A stretch of DNA of 20,825 nucleotides from Saccoglossus kowalevskii (GCF_000003605.2 NW_003133378.1:71827-92651), one strand, 5' to 3'; numbered from the stretch's first letter, positions 7,501 through 15,431 are shown. Translations and numbers: made by a program. Notes: generated by a model from the sequence alone, not told the origin.

Positions 7501-10500
7501 TTTTAGTTGTGTCTAATCTGGTTTGTTTTTGAAACTTGATCATGTGTTTTTATTTACCTCATTGCCTGCTTACCCAGTTTTTTCTCATTCGGCATATCTG
7601 TGGAGGCTTTCAGCAGGCAATGCAAGTTATAGAAATTAGACATTCATCAGTGGGGCTCTGAATTAACAGTAGTCTAAGGGCTACTATTTTCCAAAATAAG
7701 TCTCCTAACTAAACTGCTGGTAATTTTGAAAAAAAAAATATTTGGTTCCCATAATAAGGCTTTCAGTAGCTAATTTTGCTTTTCAAATTAGTTGGTGATT
7801 TGCAACATTCACAAAAATTAAAGGAGTTGAAGATAATCTTTTTAATTTCAAAATCCCAAAATTCAAAAAGTTATTCTTCAACACATCTTTTTATACATGG
7901 TTGTTGATTTCTGTGCATGATGGTGGATGGTGAAAGTATTGTATTAATTAAGATGACTGGCTTGCTGAGCGCTCTGTGCAACAAAATTCTATTCCTGCTG
8001 TTTTGGGTATTTTATGTTGAGAATAAATATCTGTCATTAAAATGTAACTTTAAGGTAGTTTGCTACCATTAAATATACATACTCAGAAATTCTTTGAAAT
8101 TCAGTAAGGGGTTTGTGTAATATAGGTTAATCAAACTATGTTTTCTTCATTTTGAAAATCGGTTCCCATAGCATAAACATTCCATCATATCTCAATTTTT
8201 TTTTATTAGGGCAACATATGACTGTCACGAAAAATTTTGAATATTGTTATTGGAAAATGTTCCAAAATGGCTGCTTTTTGGATTAATTTGCATATGTTTT
8301 CTCGAAAACACATTCTTTCTCTGTAAAAGCATGAATGGGATTCATCACAGAACAACTCATTAATGATTTACTGTGATAATTTTTTTTTCTCTTTTTTTTA
8401 ATGGTAGTGAACTACCTTAAAGGCTGTCTTGGGGCAGCAGTGTGTTTTTGCATATGTGCATGGCATGTTTCTTACACTTTTCATATTTTTTTTTTTACAG
8501 TATGTAGCTGCATTTGCCACTGTGGCATGTGCTTCAAATTTAGACAGGGTGCAAAAACCATTTAACCCCTTACTTGGAGAAACATATGAATTTGTCAGGT
8601 AAGATTTCTGAAGTTTAGAGATATAATGTAAATGAATCCTTTGGACAAATTCTTAAAAAAAAAAAAACCTAACATATTTTCGGCAGGATATGTTTGATTT
8701 AAATCATTTTATCTCCACAGGAAAGACATGGGCTTTCGGTTGATTGCAGAACAAGTCAGTCATCATCCTCCTGTTAGCGCTTTCTACGCTGATTCACCCA
8801 ACTGGAATTTCCATGGTTCTGTGCACCCAAAGCTTAAATTCTGGGGCAAAAGTGTTGAAATACAGCCTAAGGGATTAATATCAGTTGAATTGACGAGGTA
8901 AGTTGATTAATCAAGTATGTCTATGAATTTTTTTAGATGAAATCAAAAGTACCTCCAATTAACACCTAAACAGACCTGGCAATTAATTACCCATATTGCA
9001 TTGCTCATTACCATATTTGTTTGTTTGTACAGAACCAGATTACCTGTACCAATGTTTAACAAGGATCACTTTAGTTTGTGTTTGAGTGATCTCTTCACTC
9101 ACCCATATTGCATTGCTCATTACCATATTTGTTTGTTTGTACAGAACCAGATTACCTGTACCAATGTTTAACAAGGATCACTTTAGTTTGTGTTTGAGTG
9201 ATCTCTTCACTCACCCAAATCAAGACCCAGAAGAGCTAAATTTCCGGCCATATTATTTTAAAGAGACAGCTCCCCTAATCACTCTTGGTACTGTGTTTAG
9301 GAGACTCGTGTTAGCTTCCATGGAATTGTTGCGCTTAATTAAATAGAGTTATTATTATTATTATTCCAGGCTATTTTCAAAAGACAAGGCTATTACGATA
9401 ATCAGTGTCACAGTGTCATGTTGCTTTCTGAGTTTCGCTCTTCTTAGTGTGTCCATGGAACTATAAACCCCAGGAAGAACAACCACTTCGTTTCCTTTGA
9501 ACTATGATAGTTGCCGCGATGTCGAATGTTTATTTTGACTGTTTATTTTGTCGCATTAAAAAATAAGCCGATTTACGCAAATGAACGTTTATCTCCGACT
9601 ATCGGTCATTTTCGGAGTCAATCGGACGACTCCGGGAGATCACGTGACCGAGTTGTTCCGGTTATAGCATAAAAAAAACAATGGCGCCAAGACAAAAACA
9701 CTGATAAATGATCAACATTCAACGGGAAAAAAAAACACATTGCCACTTCTGGCGATTGAAGGGAAACACGGAATTAGTCGGGATATCTCAACAACAAACA
9801 GCTCACCAAACCCCATGTTTCGCAAACTTTCGCAACCTTATTTTTTCGAGGGTTGAAAAAAACAAGAAGTAATCTAAAAACGACATTAAAAATTATGAAA
9901 ACTCGCTAAAACTCCGACCCGTTGCATGATTTCCGGTACACTGAAGGTCACCCTGCAGACCGTCTTGTTTGCGCATGCGTAGTGAACGAAATATTTTACT
10001 GCGCAGATATGAAATTTTTTTTTCAAGTTTTCCGTTTTCAGCAAAGCGGTTGATACGGGCGTATCGGCGGCAACTAACATGGAGTATGACTAATGTCGTG
10101 GAAACAAAAGCGAAAGCACTGTAAGATAAACTAAGACAAAGGTTTTTTTAATCCTCTTAGTTTCGTTGTTCTTCCTGGGGTTTATAGTTCCATGGTGTGT
10201 CTGACTACATCTTACCCTCCATCTCATCAATGAATATGAAACTATGTAGATTTCATATTGTTATATTAAAATACTTTCAATCAAAACAAAACATTTTCTT
10301 GAGGCATTCTACTGACACAATAATATATTAGAAGCTTGAGCACATCATATTTGCTATTTCCAGGCATGGCGAAGTTTACACATGGCAAAATGTCAACAAC
10401 TGTGTTCATAACATCATTGTTGGAAAGCTATGGTTTGAACAGTATGGGCAGATGGAGGTGACCAACCACAAGACTGGAGACCGAGCTGTTATCAACTTTA

Positions 10501-13500
10501 AACCGAGTGGATGGTTTGGGAGAGAGCTGCATCGAGTTGATGGCTATATTATAGATCGCAAGTAAGTTTCTGTGTATTAATTTTAGAGACCTACGTTGTG
10601 AGTGACATCTAAGGAGAGTCAATGTCTTTTTATGAAAAATGGGTGCTTGGTGCAGGAATTATGTTAATAAAATATTCAAAGAATCAAGAAAAATGTGACG
10701 CACATGTCATATATTTACAGAAATCCCATATCAATTGCCCGTGGTCAATGAACCCCAAAAAGGATCATTCCAAAGTCTTTTGTCTTAAATAAATTTGCAT
10801 TTGTTTTTCAGGAAACAAAAGAAACTTGTGTTATTTGGAAAGTGGACAGACTATCTTTATTCAATTGACACGGGCACCTACGACAGGATAAAGAAACATG
10901 AAAAAGAAGAAAGGAGAAGCCGGAGTCATCGACGAGGACATGCTGCCCAAGCTAAAAAAGAAACACCATCTGTTGATAAGGTTTGTAGGTTGCATTGTTC
11001 ACAAAATAACATCCACATTATTTTTCAAAATATTTTTGATCAAAACCTATAGCCAATAGAAAACTAAATAAATTTAGTGCTAAATCACAATTTGGACATA
11101 AAAAAATATGGCGATCAAGTATATGTAGGTGAGTTTGAATGTTAAATTACATTTTGTTTTCATCTACAACAAGGTAGCGATTTTAATCCTATGATGCATC
11201 ATACTTCAACGTCATTTTTAGTGCAACAGGAAGGTAATTTGGTCATTTAGCGCAGTTAGCTAACAGTGAAATGACCAAAAATAAAAACAGAAACAAGAAA
11301 AACCTGTTATTCAAGTTCAAATGTCATGTGGGGGGGGGGGTTGCTAAAAACAGCTTTAGCCAATCAGCCACAAATAAATCAGCCTTGCAAGATTGCAACA
11401 ATTCAACAAGCCATGTTATGCTATAGCTAATGATCACTCAAAAAGGCAGAGTCAGATAAAGAAACCGGAAAATGAGTTTGTGAAACCTATTTGTTTAATA
11501 AATGAATACTAACTGAAATGAGGCCTTAAACGAATCAGCTTGCATTTTTTGCATTTTCGGCTTCCGTTTGAATATGAATAAACTAATGAGCATCAAATGT
11601 ATTTGTCTACTGCATTTATTATGTACTTGATGAATAAAGTAATGCAGTGTTCTCCCCACATAGAACAAAGCATGGCGGCACTGCCATGCTTGGCGACCCG
11701 GCCGCCACGCTTGGGCTCGGACCGCCATGCTTAAAACTTCACCGTGTTCTCCCCAGGATGTAAACAGCGTGGCGGTCCCGCCACAGTGCTTCGATTTGCC
11801 GCCACACCGGTCTGACACCGCCACGGTGATTAGCAAGACCGCCACAGTGCTTTTTTTCTTTGGGGGATCTCGTCACGCTGGTCGGCCTGACCGGCACTCA
11901 AAATTAGCGACCACCACGGAAACGCTTCCGACTATTGTTATTATACTTGCGTACTGACCGACACGCATCCGGCCAGTCGTTGATAATAATTTGTAAACAA
12001 TAGACATAGTCACGTGATGTGGTAGCGGCTTTGAACAATACAAGTCAATTTTGTAAAATTAGCACCTCTTTGTTTGTAAGTAAATACTTTCTGACGATGG
12101 ACGCAGTCTTCAGATTGAAATCTAAAATTCTTTCAAAATCAATTCCACTCGATATAACATGGGCAAAGCAGAGTTCACGATCTGTTTACGCTACTCAAGA
12201 AAAAAAAAACATGTTTATTGCGTGATTGGGTAAAATACATTTCAACTGTTATCATCGTGAATTATGTAAAATCTCTTCTTTCAAGACTTTTTTTTACCTT
12301 TTAAAAATTTCTAATCACCTCTTTGGAAAACCATCATGCAGTTTTCATCTGAAATTCATACCAACACATCGTGCTACGACATCGCTTTACTTCCGCAATG
12401 TAATTTTTATGATCACGATCATTCGGAAAACTTTGGGTTCTACCGGCATTACCATGCGGCATTCTGATTGGTAAATGGCGTTTTTGACCCACCGGGTCAA
12501 AGGACACATGCCGGTCAACTAATGCGTCATAACTATCATGGCGGTCTGTGTTTTTCACCGAAGTGATCGAGTGATCAAAAATAATTTCTCCCGATAAAAC
12601 TAGCTTTTTTCTTATAAATTGGAAGTGTTATTTGTTCGTTCATTTACTGTAAATGTAAACGTTAGAAGCTGATGGTCGGAATAATAACCCCCAATCCGCC
12701 AAATAACTACATGGTCGATTTTTTGAAGGAGAATTTTGTAGTAAATAAGATCATGAAAGTGGTGAACATAATCCTGGCTCAAACGTTTCAAATGAGTTTC
12801 ATTTAACCTTTTACAATTTATTTGTTTCTTTTTAGTCTGCAGCATTTGCATTTCGAGAATATTTCATTTTTAAATTCAAACTCTTCTAAATTGTGAAATG
12901 TAATATTTTGACCCAAAAAAAAAATATTTTCCCTGTGACGGAGCTCATTATTATTACAAAAGTGCCCAAAATAAAAGTGTTTATAACACTGTGTGAAGCA
13001 AATAAATATCTGCTACTTTGTTTTTAAAAATATATGTTGTTTATTGTGTGGGTGTAAATGTGTTTTGGTCAATTTCTATTACTATGTAAATGATATGCAA
13101 ATTAGGCCGCCACAGTGGTTAAAATTCCTGGGGAGAACACTGGTAATGGTTACAGATATGTACCTGATTACATTTGTATAAGTGAAACATTTCTATATGT
13201 TTTGTTTCTAGTCTTCAAGTGAAAGCATCGGAGATGAGCATGGAGCATTCTGCGCAGGACTTTTCAGTCATAATCAGTCATCCACAGATGATGAAACGGA
13301 CAGCTCAATGTCCACTGACAATCATTTCCACACATTGCTGAGTGATAACCCAGAGTCTCACTTTCTATGGAGAGTACCACCAAGACCGGAAGACTCTGTA
13401 CAGGTGAGATAAGCACAGTATTACACAATGTTTGTTACATGTTTAAAATAAATCTCTTAAAAATAACACTAATTTTTAGACAGTGACAGTGAAATAATCA

Positions 13501-14995
13501 CAGTATCTACAGAAAGTTTCTTTTGCACCCCTTACCATAATTATACCACCCATTCAATTGTATATGTCCCCTGTAGATAACTATAGGTGTCCTTAGGAGG
13601 GGCATATGCAATTAAATCGGGGCGCTGGGGGTAGGGTTAGGGGTGTTGATGCAAAGGGAACTCTTTTTGTACTTGTAGAAAGGTAGTTAATATGGCCTCA
13701 CATTGAATTTGATTTTTTTGCAGTATTACAATTTCACATATTTTGCAATGAGTTTGAATGAACTGAAAGACGATATAAAAAAAGGACTTCCAACCACTGA
13801 TTCCAGACTCAGACCTGATCTCCGAATGCTTGAAAATGGAGACATTGGTAAGTTGATTAAGATTTGTAATACCAGATATTTTAATCCTTCATGAGTCAGT
13901 GCGCCCTCTAAATAGCAAAATTGTTTATGTAAAAACTGAAAATTGGCTTAACAATTGGGGTTCATTTCCAGAAATAGTAAAGAAAATTCGGCGAGTAATT
14001 CGGCAAGTCTGGTGAAAAGGTTAAACTTTAGTCCAAGCATAGAATATTGGTTTCTGGAATTTGTTTAAACAAGGACTAATTAATATACAAACAAAGAAAT
14101 CTGGTATCACAACAACTTAGTTTGTGCCTATAAAATTCCTACATGATCATTCCTGTTAGAGGCCACCCGTGTACTCCACCATGTGATGTTCAGCATGTTG
14201 AAAAGGCACCAAAATGGCTAACATTATTTGGTAACACCGTTTATCAACTGTGCAAACGTGTCAAGTAGGTACTATTCAAAACTGTTACTAGTGTAACCAG
14301 TACACGGCAGTCTGTGGAATTATTTATGCATTCAGACTCGCTTGTCTAAGATTTTTTTGTAATTATGTTCCAAAAATAGCAAGATAATTTGATGTTTTGG
14401 TAGAATATTCATGATTTTTGTGTCTAATTTTATCTCCCAGCCATAGTAAATTATTTTTGACAAGTCGAGAAAATCATGGTTTTGTCTTTGATGAAATATT
14501 GCAGGTGATTGGACAGCACTTGTATTGATGATTACACTCACAAATCATCTGTACATTTATTATTCTGAGCATACTTGCATACAAAACAAATACAACAGAT
14601 TACTTGGGTTGAGAATATTATAGTTATAGCAGAAGGAATGAAGAATACAAATCAAAGAAAAGTCTGGGTAAATAATAATGCTGTGGGCTGGATCAGTTGA
14701 ATGGGCTATAAACTCAGTTGGAATTTTCATGATATTTTTTTAGATTTTCAGGTATAATCAAAAGTAAGATTTGAATGTTAATTTCTAAATGTTACTTGCA
14801 GATGGTGCATCATCCGAGAAACATCGACTAGAAGAAAAACAGCGAGCAGCCCGAAAGATTCGGCACAAGAACAAAGAAACCTGGGTGCCAAAATGGTTTA
14901 CCCAAGGTGTCAGTCCTGAAACAGGCTCTACAGACTGGATCTATAATGGGAAATATTGGGATAAAGACTATTCTACATGCCCTGATATATTCTAA
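4189..14995 (+). CDS. OSBPL1A: ORP1-type oxysterol-binding-protein-related protein, C-terminal nine exons
   Basis: ORP1 proteins exchange sterol and PI4P between late endosomes and the ER and sense cholesterol there. The joined exons give 575 residues ending at TAA 14993-14995. Residues 1-36 are the end of a coiled coil. Residues 53-59 are a perfect FFAT motif (EFFDAAE) preceded by acidic residues, which binds VAP proteins. Residues 60-120 are an acidic/serine linker. Residues 123-575 are the ligand-binding domain, with [12 protein letters not shown] (211-222), the family signature EQVSHHPP (235-242) and the C-terminal K518/E522/R526 triad. From the known Osh4/ORP fold these residues should contact the PI4P head group. 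Similarity to the human ORP1 C-terminal half runs throughout, including [38 protein letters not shown] and DWIY.G.YW. A serine/aspartate-rich insert fills residues about 395-450, where family members vary. The N-terminal ankyrin and PH exons are not in the window. ORP2 is less likely because of the FFAT motif and coiled coil. Joins: 4189..4553, 4927..5137, 8501..8598, 8721..8897, 10364..10561, 10812..10980, 13212..13403, 13724..13847, 14802..14995. Confidence 0.93.
4345..4365 (+). other. FFAT motif (VAP-binding), EFFDAAE
   Basis: The codons spell E-F-F-D-A-A-E, an exact match to the FFAT consensus EFFDAxE, with the acidic flank DAISDD just before it. Human ORP1L has an FFAT at the equivalent place (EFYDALS), which binds VAP-A/B and controls late-endosome/ER contacts. 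Here the second phenylalanine and final glutamate match the consensus better than human ORP1 does. The binding partner is inferred from the motif. Confidence 0.85.
4579..4898. repeat. Four spaced copies of TACCCATAATGCATTG motif
   Basis: The 373-base intron between ORP1 exons 1 and 2 has near-identical blocks: TTACCCATAATGCCTTGTGG (4579), TTACCCATAATGCATTGTG (4664), TACCCATAACACATTGTA (4809) and TTACCCACAATGCATTGC (4881). All are in the same orientation, with spacings of about 85, 145 and 72. The fourth lies 46 bases before the exon 2 acceptor and was carried along in the duplicated segment at 8982-9212. Function is unknown; each contains a near-palindromic TGCATT core. Confidence 0.7.
4927..5137 (+). 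CDS. OSBPL1A: ORP1 exon 2: start of ligand-binding domain
   Basis: The acceptor TTTGTACAG ends at 4926 and the donor GTATAT begins at 5138. The exon contains [31 protein letters not shown] and [13 protein letters not shown], which form the lid and first helices of the ORP domain. It leaves in phase 0. Its first 48 bases and the intron end before it are duplicated in a later intron (8982-9212). Confidence 0.92.
5915..6190 (-). mobile_element. tRNA-derived SINE with 17-bp target-site duplication
   Basis: The element is flanked by a perfect direct repeat, GTCATACATGATTTATC, at 5898-5914 and 6191-6207. Read on the minus strand from 6190, it begins with a tRNA-like head: an exact A box TAGCATAGTGG (6170-6180) and a B box AGTTCAAATCC (6128-6138) with two departures from consensus. 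Between them the sequence CAGACTCATGATC looks like an anticodon arm with CAT, so descent from a tRNA-Met is plausible. A body of about 190 bases follows, of unidentified type and without an obvious A-rich tail. RNA polymerase III would transcribe it. The intact duplication suggests a fairly recent insertion into the intron. Confidence 0.88.
6605..6900. repeat. Cluster of four degenerate repeat units
   Basis: Related units start at about 6605, 6701, 6763 and 6842. Each reads roughly CAAAATACCCAGTYGCTT, then a TTACAGGAAGTCTAG-like block, then TTAAATCACGTACTAGGAG. The units differ in spacing (96, 62, 79) and sequence, so this is an old, decayed tandem array. The first and last are the most alike (TATTACAGGCAGTCTAG and CGTTACAGGAAGTCTAG). 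Confidence 0.55.
7190..7398 (+). mobile_element. Palindromic MITE, family copy 2
   Basis: This is the best preserved copy. The left end TACTGTAAAATACTTTATTT and right end AAATAAAGTATTTTACA are inverted repeats about 40 bases long (including GGAATTAATTTTCGC against AAAATTAATTCC). The 209-base element has no coding capacity. Its interior matches copy 1 (564-767) when that copy is reverse-complemented. It lies in the ORP1 intron between exons 2 and 3. Confidence 0.82.
8050..8420. mobile_element. TTAA-flanked MITE (piggyBac-like ends)
   Basis: The left end TTAAGGTAGTTTGCTACCAT and right end ATGGTAGTGAACTACCTTAA are inverted repeats differing at two positions. Both ends sit on TTAA, the target-site duplication used by piggyBac-type transposases. 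The element is 371 bases, AT-rich and non-coding, so it would need a transposase from elsewhere. It ends 80 bases before the acceptor of ORP1 exon 3, close enough to have altered that intron's 3' end. Confidence 0.78.
8501..8598 (+). CDS. OSBPL1A: ORP1 exon 3: PI4P-contact loop
   Basis: The acceptor is a long T run plus ACAG ending at 8500, and the donor GTAAGA begins at 8599. The exon encodes [10 protein letters not shown] and [13 protein letters not shown]. The lysine and asparagine of KPFNP correspond to residues that hold the PI4P phosphate in the Osh4 structure. It enters in phase 0 and leaves after two bases of an arginine codon. Confidence 0.93.
8721..8897 (+). CDS. OSBPL1A: ORP1 exon 4: EQVSHHPP family signature
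   Basis: The acceptor ATCTCCACAG ends at 8720 and the donor GTAAGT begins at 8898. The exon carries [18 protein letters not shown]; the signature EQVSHHPP lies at 8749-8772 and its two histidines bind the PI4P head group in known structures. [17 protein letters not shown] follows, the usual strand pair of the barrel. It leaves after two bases of an arginine codon. Confidence 0.96.
8982..9212 (+). repeat. Duplicated ORP1 exon 2 acceptor/5' exon, two tandem 112-bp copies
   Basis: Bases 8982-9080 match 4876-4974 with only about three differences. They cover 51 bases of intron, the TTTGTACAG acceptor and the first 48 bases of exon 2 ([16 protein letters not shown]). The match stops abruptly at TTTGTG. 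A 112-base unit (8989-9100) including this copy is then repeated with no difference I can see (9101-9212). Pseudo-acceptors end at 9032 and 9144. Both are in the same phase as exon 4's donor, so splicing to either gives an in-frame join. The first would end at a TAA soon after copy 2's pseudo-acceptor, the second at TAG 9344-9346. Confidence 0.92.
9349..9364. repeat. Short TTA microsatellite
   Basis: Five or so TTA units follow directly after the TAG that ends the pseudo-exon reading frame and precede TTATTCCAGG, an acceptor-like sequence. It is short and probably variable. Confidence 0.6.
9453..10195. mobile_element. 743-bp non-autonomous DNA transposon, 31-bp perfect inverted ends
   Basis: The left end starts CCATGGAACTATAAACCCCA (9453-9483 in full). 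The right end finishes TGGGGTTTATAGTTCCATGG (10165-10195 in full). The 31 bases are exactly complementary. The flanks are TGTGT on both sides (9448-9452 and 10196-10200), a possible 5-bp target duplication. The interior is noticeably richer in CG than the surroundings and contains TCACGTGA at 9640. No transposase frame is visible. The 64-codon minus-strand open frame (9886-10080) shows no domain. Superfamily unassigned. Confidence 0.88.
10364..10561 (+). CDS. OSBPL1A: ORP1 exon 5: central barrel strands
   Basis: The acceptor GCTATTTCCAG ends at 10363 and the donor GTAAGT begins at 10562. The exon encodes [35 protein letters not shown] and ELHRVDGYI, all highly typical of ORP1/ORP2. It completes the arginine split from exon 4 and leaves two bases into a lysine codon. 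The join skips the whole pseudo-exon and transposon in the intron. Confidence 0.95.
10812..10980 (+). CDS. OSBPL1A: ORP1 exon 6: barrel end and basic linker
   Basis: The acceptor TTGTTTTTCAG ends at 10811 and the donor GTTTGT, weaker than the others, begins at 10981. [16 protein letters not shown] matches the human ALYGKWTECLYSVD block. A strongly basic and charged stretch follows ([17 protein letters not shown]). It leaves in phase 0. Reading through the donor would add about 24 residues before a stop. Confidence 0.92.
11330..11340. repeat. Homopolymer run of 11 G
   Basis: An uninterrupted G run in an otherwise AT-rich intron. Length is uncertain in most sequencing data, and slippage polymorphism is expected. 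Confidence 0.7.
11645..13142. mobile_element. hAT-like non-autonomous transposon, 1.5 kb, with subterminal repeats
   Basis: The left end is CAGTGTTCTCCCC and the right end GGGGAGAACACTG, perfect inverted repeats beginning CAGTG as in many hAT elements. The flanks share GTAATG (11639-11644, 13143-13148); hAT duplications are usually 8 bp, so the fit is imperfect. The left 220 bases hold at least eight short CCGCCAC/GTGGCGG-type motifs in both orientations (for example near 11670, 11701, 11722, 11769, 11779, 11800, 11818, 11839), and one sits at the right end (13107). These are probable transposase-binding subterminal repeats. A second internal TIR-like sequence, CCGTGTTCTCCCCAGG, starts at 11742 and resembles the right end better than the outer left end does. 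No transposase is encoded. Confidence 0.85.
12621..12913. repeat. Dispersed repeat, copy 2 (inside hAT-like element)
   Basis: This is the interior segment of the hAT-like element that is related along its length to 1636-1942, with substitutions and small indels. It probably belongs to the element itself, so the copy at 1636 marks an older truncated insertion. Confidence 0.72.
13212..13403 (+). CDS. OSBPL1A: ORP1 exon 7: serine/aspartate-rich insert and WRVPPRP
   Basis: The acceptor TTGTTTCTAG ends at 13211 and the donor GTGAGA begins at 13404. The exon is 64 whole codons. The first 50 are low in hydrophobics and rich in S, D, H and N, a lineage-variable loop. The end, [14 protein letters not shown], matches the conserved WR.APRPP block of ORP1 that follows the variable loop. 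Phase 0 at both ends makes the exon skippable without a frameshift. Confidence 0.9.
13507..13680. repeat. Possible imperfect inverted-repeat element
   Basis: AGAAAGTTTCTTTTGCACCCC near 13512 is loosely complementary to GGGGTGTTGATGCAAAGGGAACTCTTT near 13640-13667. The inner parts hold C-rich and G-rich stretches respectively, so the segment could be a decayed MITE. The match is weak and I cannot define the ends. Confidence 0.35.
13724..13847 (+). CDS. OSBPL1A: ORP1 exon 8: [14 protein letters not shown] block
   Basis: The acceptor TTTTTTGCAG ends at 13723 and the donor GTAAGT begins at 13848. It encodes [14 protein letters not shown] and [18 protein letters not shown], which align directly with the human YNFTSFAMVLNEV and TDCRLRPDIRAMENGEI. 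It leaves one base into an aspartate codon. Confidence 0.95.
13848..14801. other. Intron between ORP1 exons 8 and 9
   Basis: A 954-base intron containing one copy of a dispersed repeat (13936-14025) and a minus-orientation TAGAGGGCGC motif (13899-13911). No nested gene is seen. The minus-strand open frame at 14332-14541 has no recognisable content. Confidence 0.75.
13936..14025. repeat. Dispersed repeat family, copy 2
   Basis: The partner of 3831-3948, sharing GGGTTCATTTCCAGAAATA and AAGTCTGGTGAAAAGGTTAAA in the same order. It is shorter than the first copy. Confidence 0.65.
14802..14995 (+). CDS. OSBPL1A: ORP1 exon 9: C-terminal helix and stop
   Basis: The acceptor TTACTTGCAG ends at 14801. 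The exon contains [14 protein letters not shown], in which K-x3-E-x3-R (residues 518/522/526) corresponds to the lysine/glutamate/arginine triad of the Osh4 PI4P pocket. W..KWF.QG and [20 protein letters not shown] follow, the usual ORP1 C-terminus. TAA is at 14993-14995. The end position agrees with human ORP1, so no C-terminal extension or loss. Confidence 0.96.
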
Positions 14996-15010
14996 ATTAC
15001 ACTCGCAGTT

Positions 15011-15146
15011 AAGCTGATTGGTTGAATATTATGTATGATGAATCCTTATTGGCCAACCTTTTGAAGTTTGAAACAATGAAGCTCATTGGTTGAATATTAT
15101 CAATAGTGAATCCTGATTGATCAACCTTTTAAAGTTTGAAACTCAG
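15011..15146 (+). repeat. 68-bp tandem duplication in the 3' UTR
   Basis: Unit 1 (15011-15078) and unit 2 (15079-15146) share AAGCT.ATTGGTTGAATATTA, GTGAATCC/ATGAATCC, CAACCTTTT.AAGTTTGAAAC. Each unit has GGTTGA near its start and a complementary TCAACC or CCAACC about 30 bases later, so each can form a small stem-loop in RNA. The repeat begins 16 bases after the ORP1 stop codon. Confidence 0.85.
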
Positions 15147-15425
15147 ACACAATGTGATTAGCTTGGTTCTGCAGTTTGTAAAGTGATTTTTTTTTTATGT
15201 ACATTATGTTAATTTATAAACAATTTAAATAATTTAGTTGCCAATACTCTTAATACTCAATTCAATATCGTTTTAATCTTGATGGCTTCACATAGTTTTT
15301 AGTTTCAATAAGTTGAATTACGTGAAAGTTCTAGATGGGTTGGACGATAGGTGTATAATTTCAACATGGCCATTTTTTGTTGAAATTCAGATGCAAAGTT
15401 ATCAATTAGATTGAAAATGTTTGGA

Positions 15426-15431
15426 AATAAA
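15426..15431 (+). promoter_or_regulatory. Candidate poly(A) signal AATAAA
   Basis: A canonical AATAAA lies 430 bases after the ORP1 stop and is followed within about 20 bases by a GU-rich stretch (TGTCTGTATGTGTGTC), the usual downstream element. Of the AATAAA copies after the stop it is the nearest with such context. Confidence 0.5.

Larger units (their letters stand above)
5138..8500. other. Large intron between ORP1 exons 2 and 3
   Basis: This is a 3.4-kb intron with no supportable nested gene. It contains the SINE (5915-6190), a degenerate repeat cluster (6605-6900), a palindromic MITE copy (7190-7398), a TTAA-flanked MITE (8050-8420) and the 9-bp inverted repeat ATTGCCTGC...GCAGGCAAT around 7561-7622. 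The open frame 5277-5621 (114 codons) has no recognisable domain and is probably chance. Confidence 0.75.
10981..13211. other. Intron between ORP1 exons 6 and 7
   Basis: This intron of about 2.2 kb is two-thirds occupied by the hAT-like element (11645-13142). The first 660 bases hold no recognised gene, only an 11-base G run at 11330-11340. The last 70 bases are ordinary intron leading to TTTGTTTCTAG. Confidence 0.8.

Noticed and set aside
9086-9346. 86-codon open frame starting with ORP1-like sequence
   Set aside because: The similarity is a duplicated fragment of exon 2, and the frame lacks the rest of the domain. I treat it as a pseudo-exon, not a separate gene.
11495-11957. Open frames of 116 (minus) and 76 (plus) codons overlapping each other
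   Set aside because: Their composition comes from the GC-rich subterminal repeats of the hAT-like element; neither shows a transposase motif.
12483-12501. TTTGACCCACCGGGTCAAA, an everted pair of GGGTCA half-sites like a nuclear-receptor element
   Set aside because: It is a single perfect short palindrome inside a transposon with no gene promoter nearby; probably part of the element or chance.
13621-13650. GGGTAGGGTTAGGGGTG resembles telomeric repeat TTAGGG
   Set aside because: Only about two degenerate units in an intron, next to a possible MITE arm. There is no array, so an interstitial telomere is not supported.
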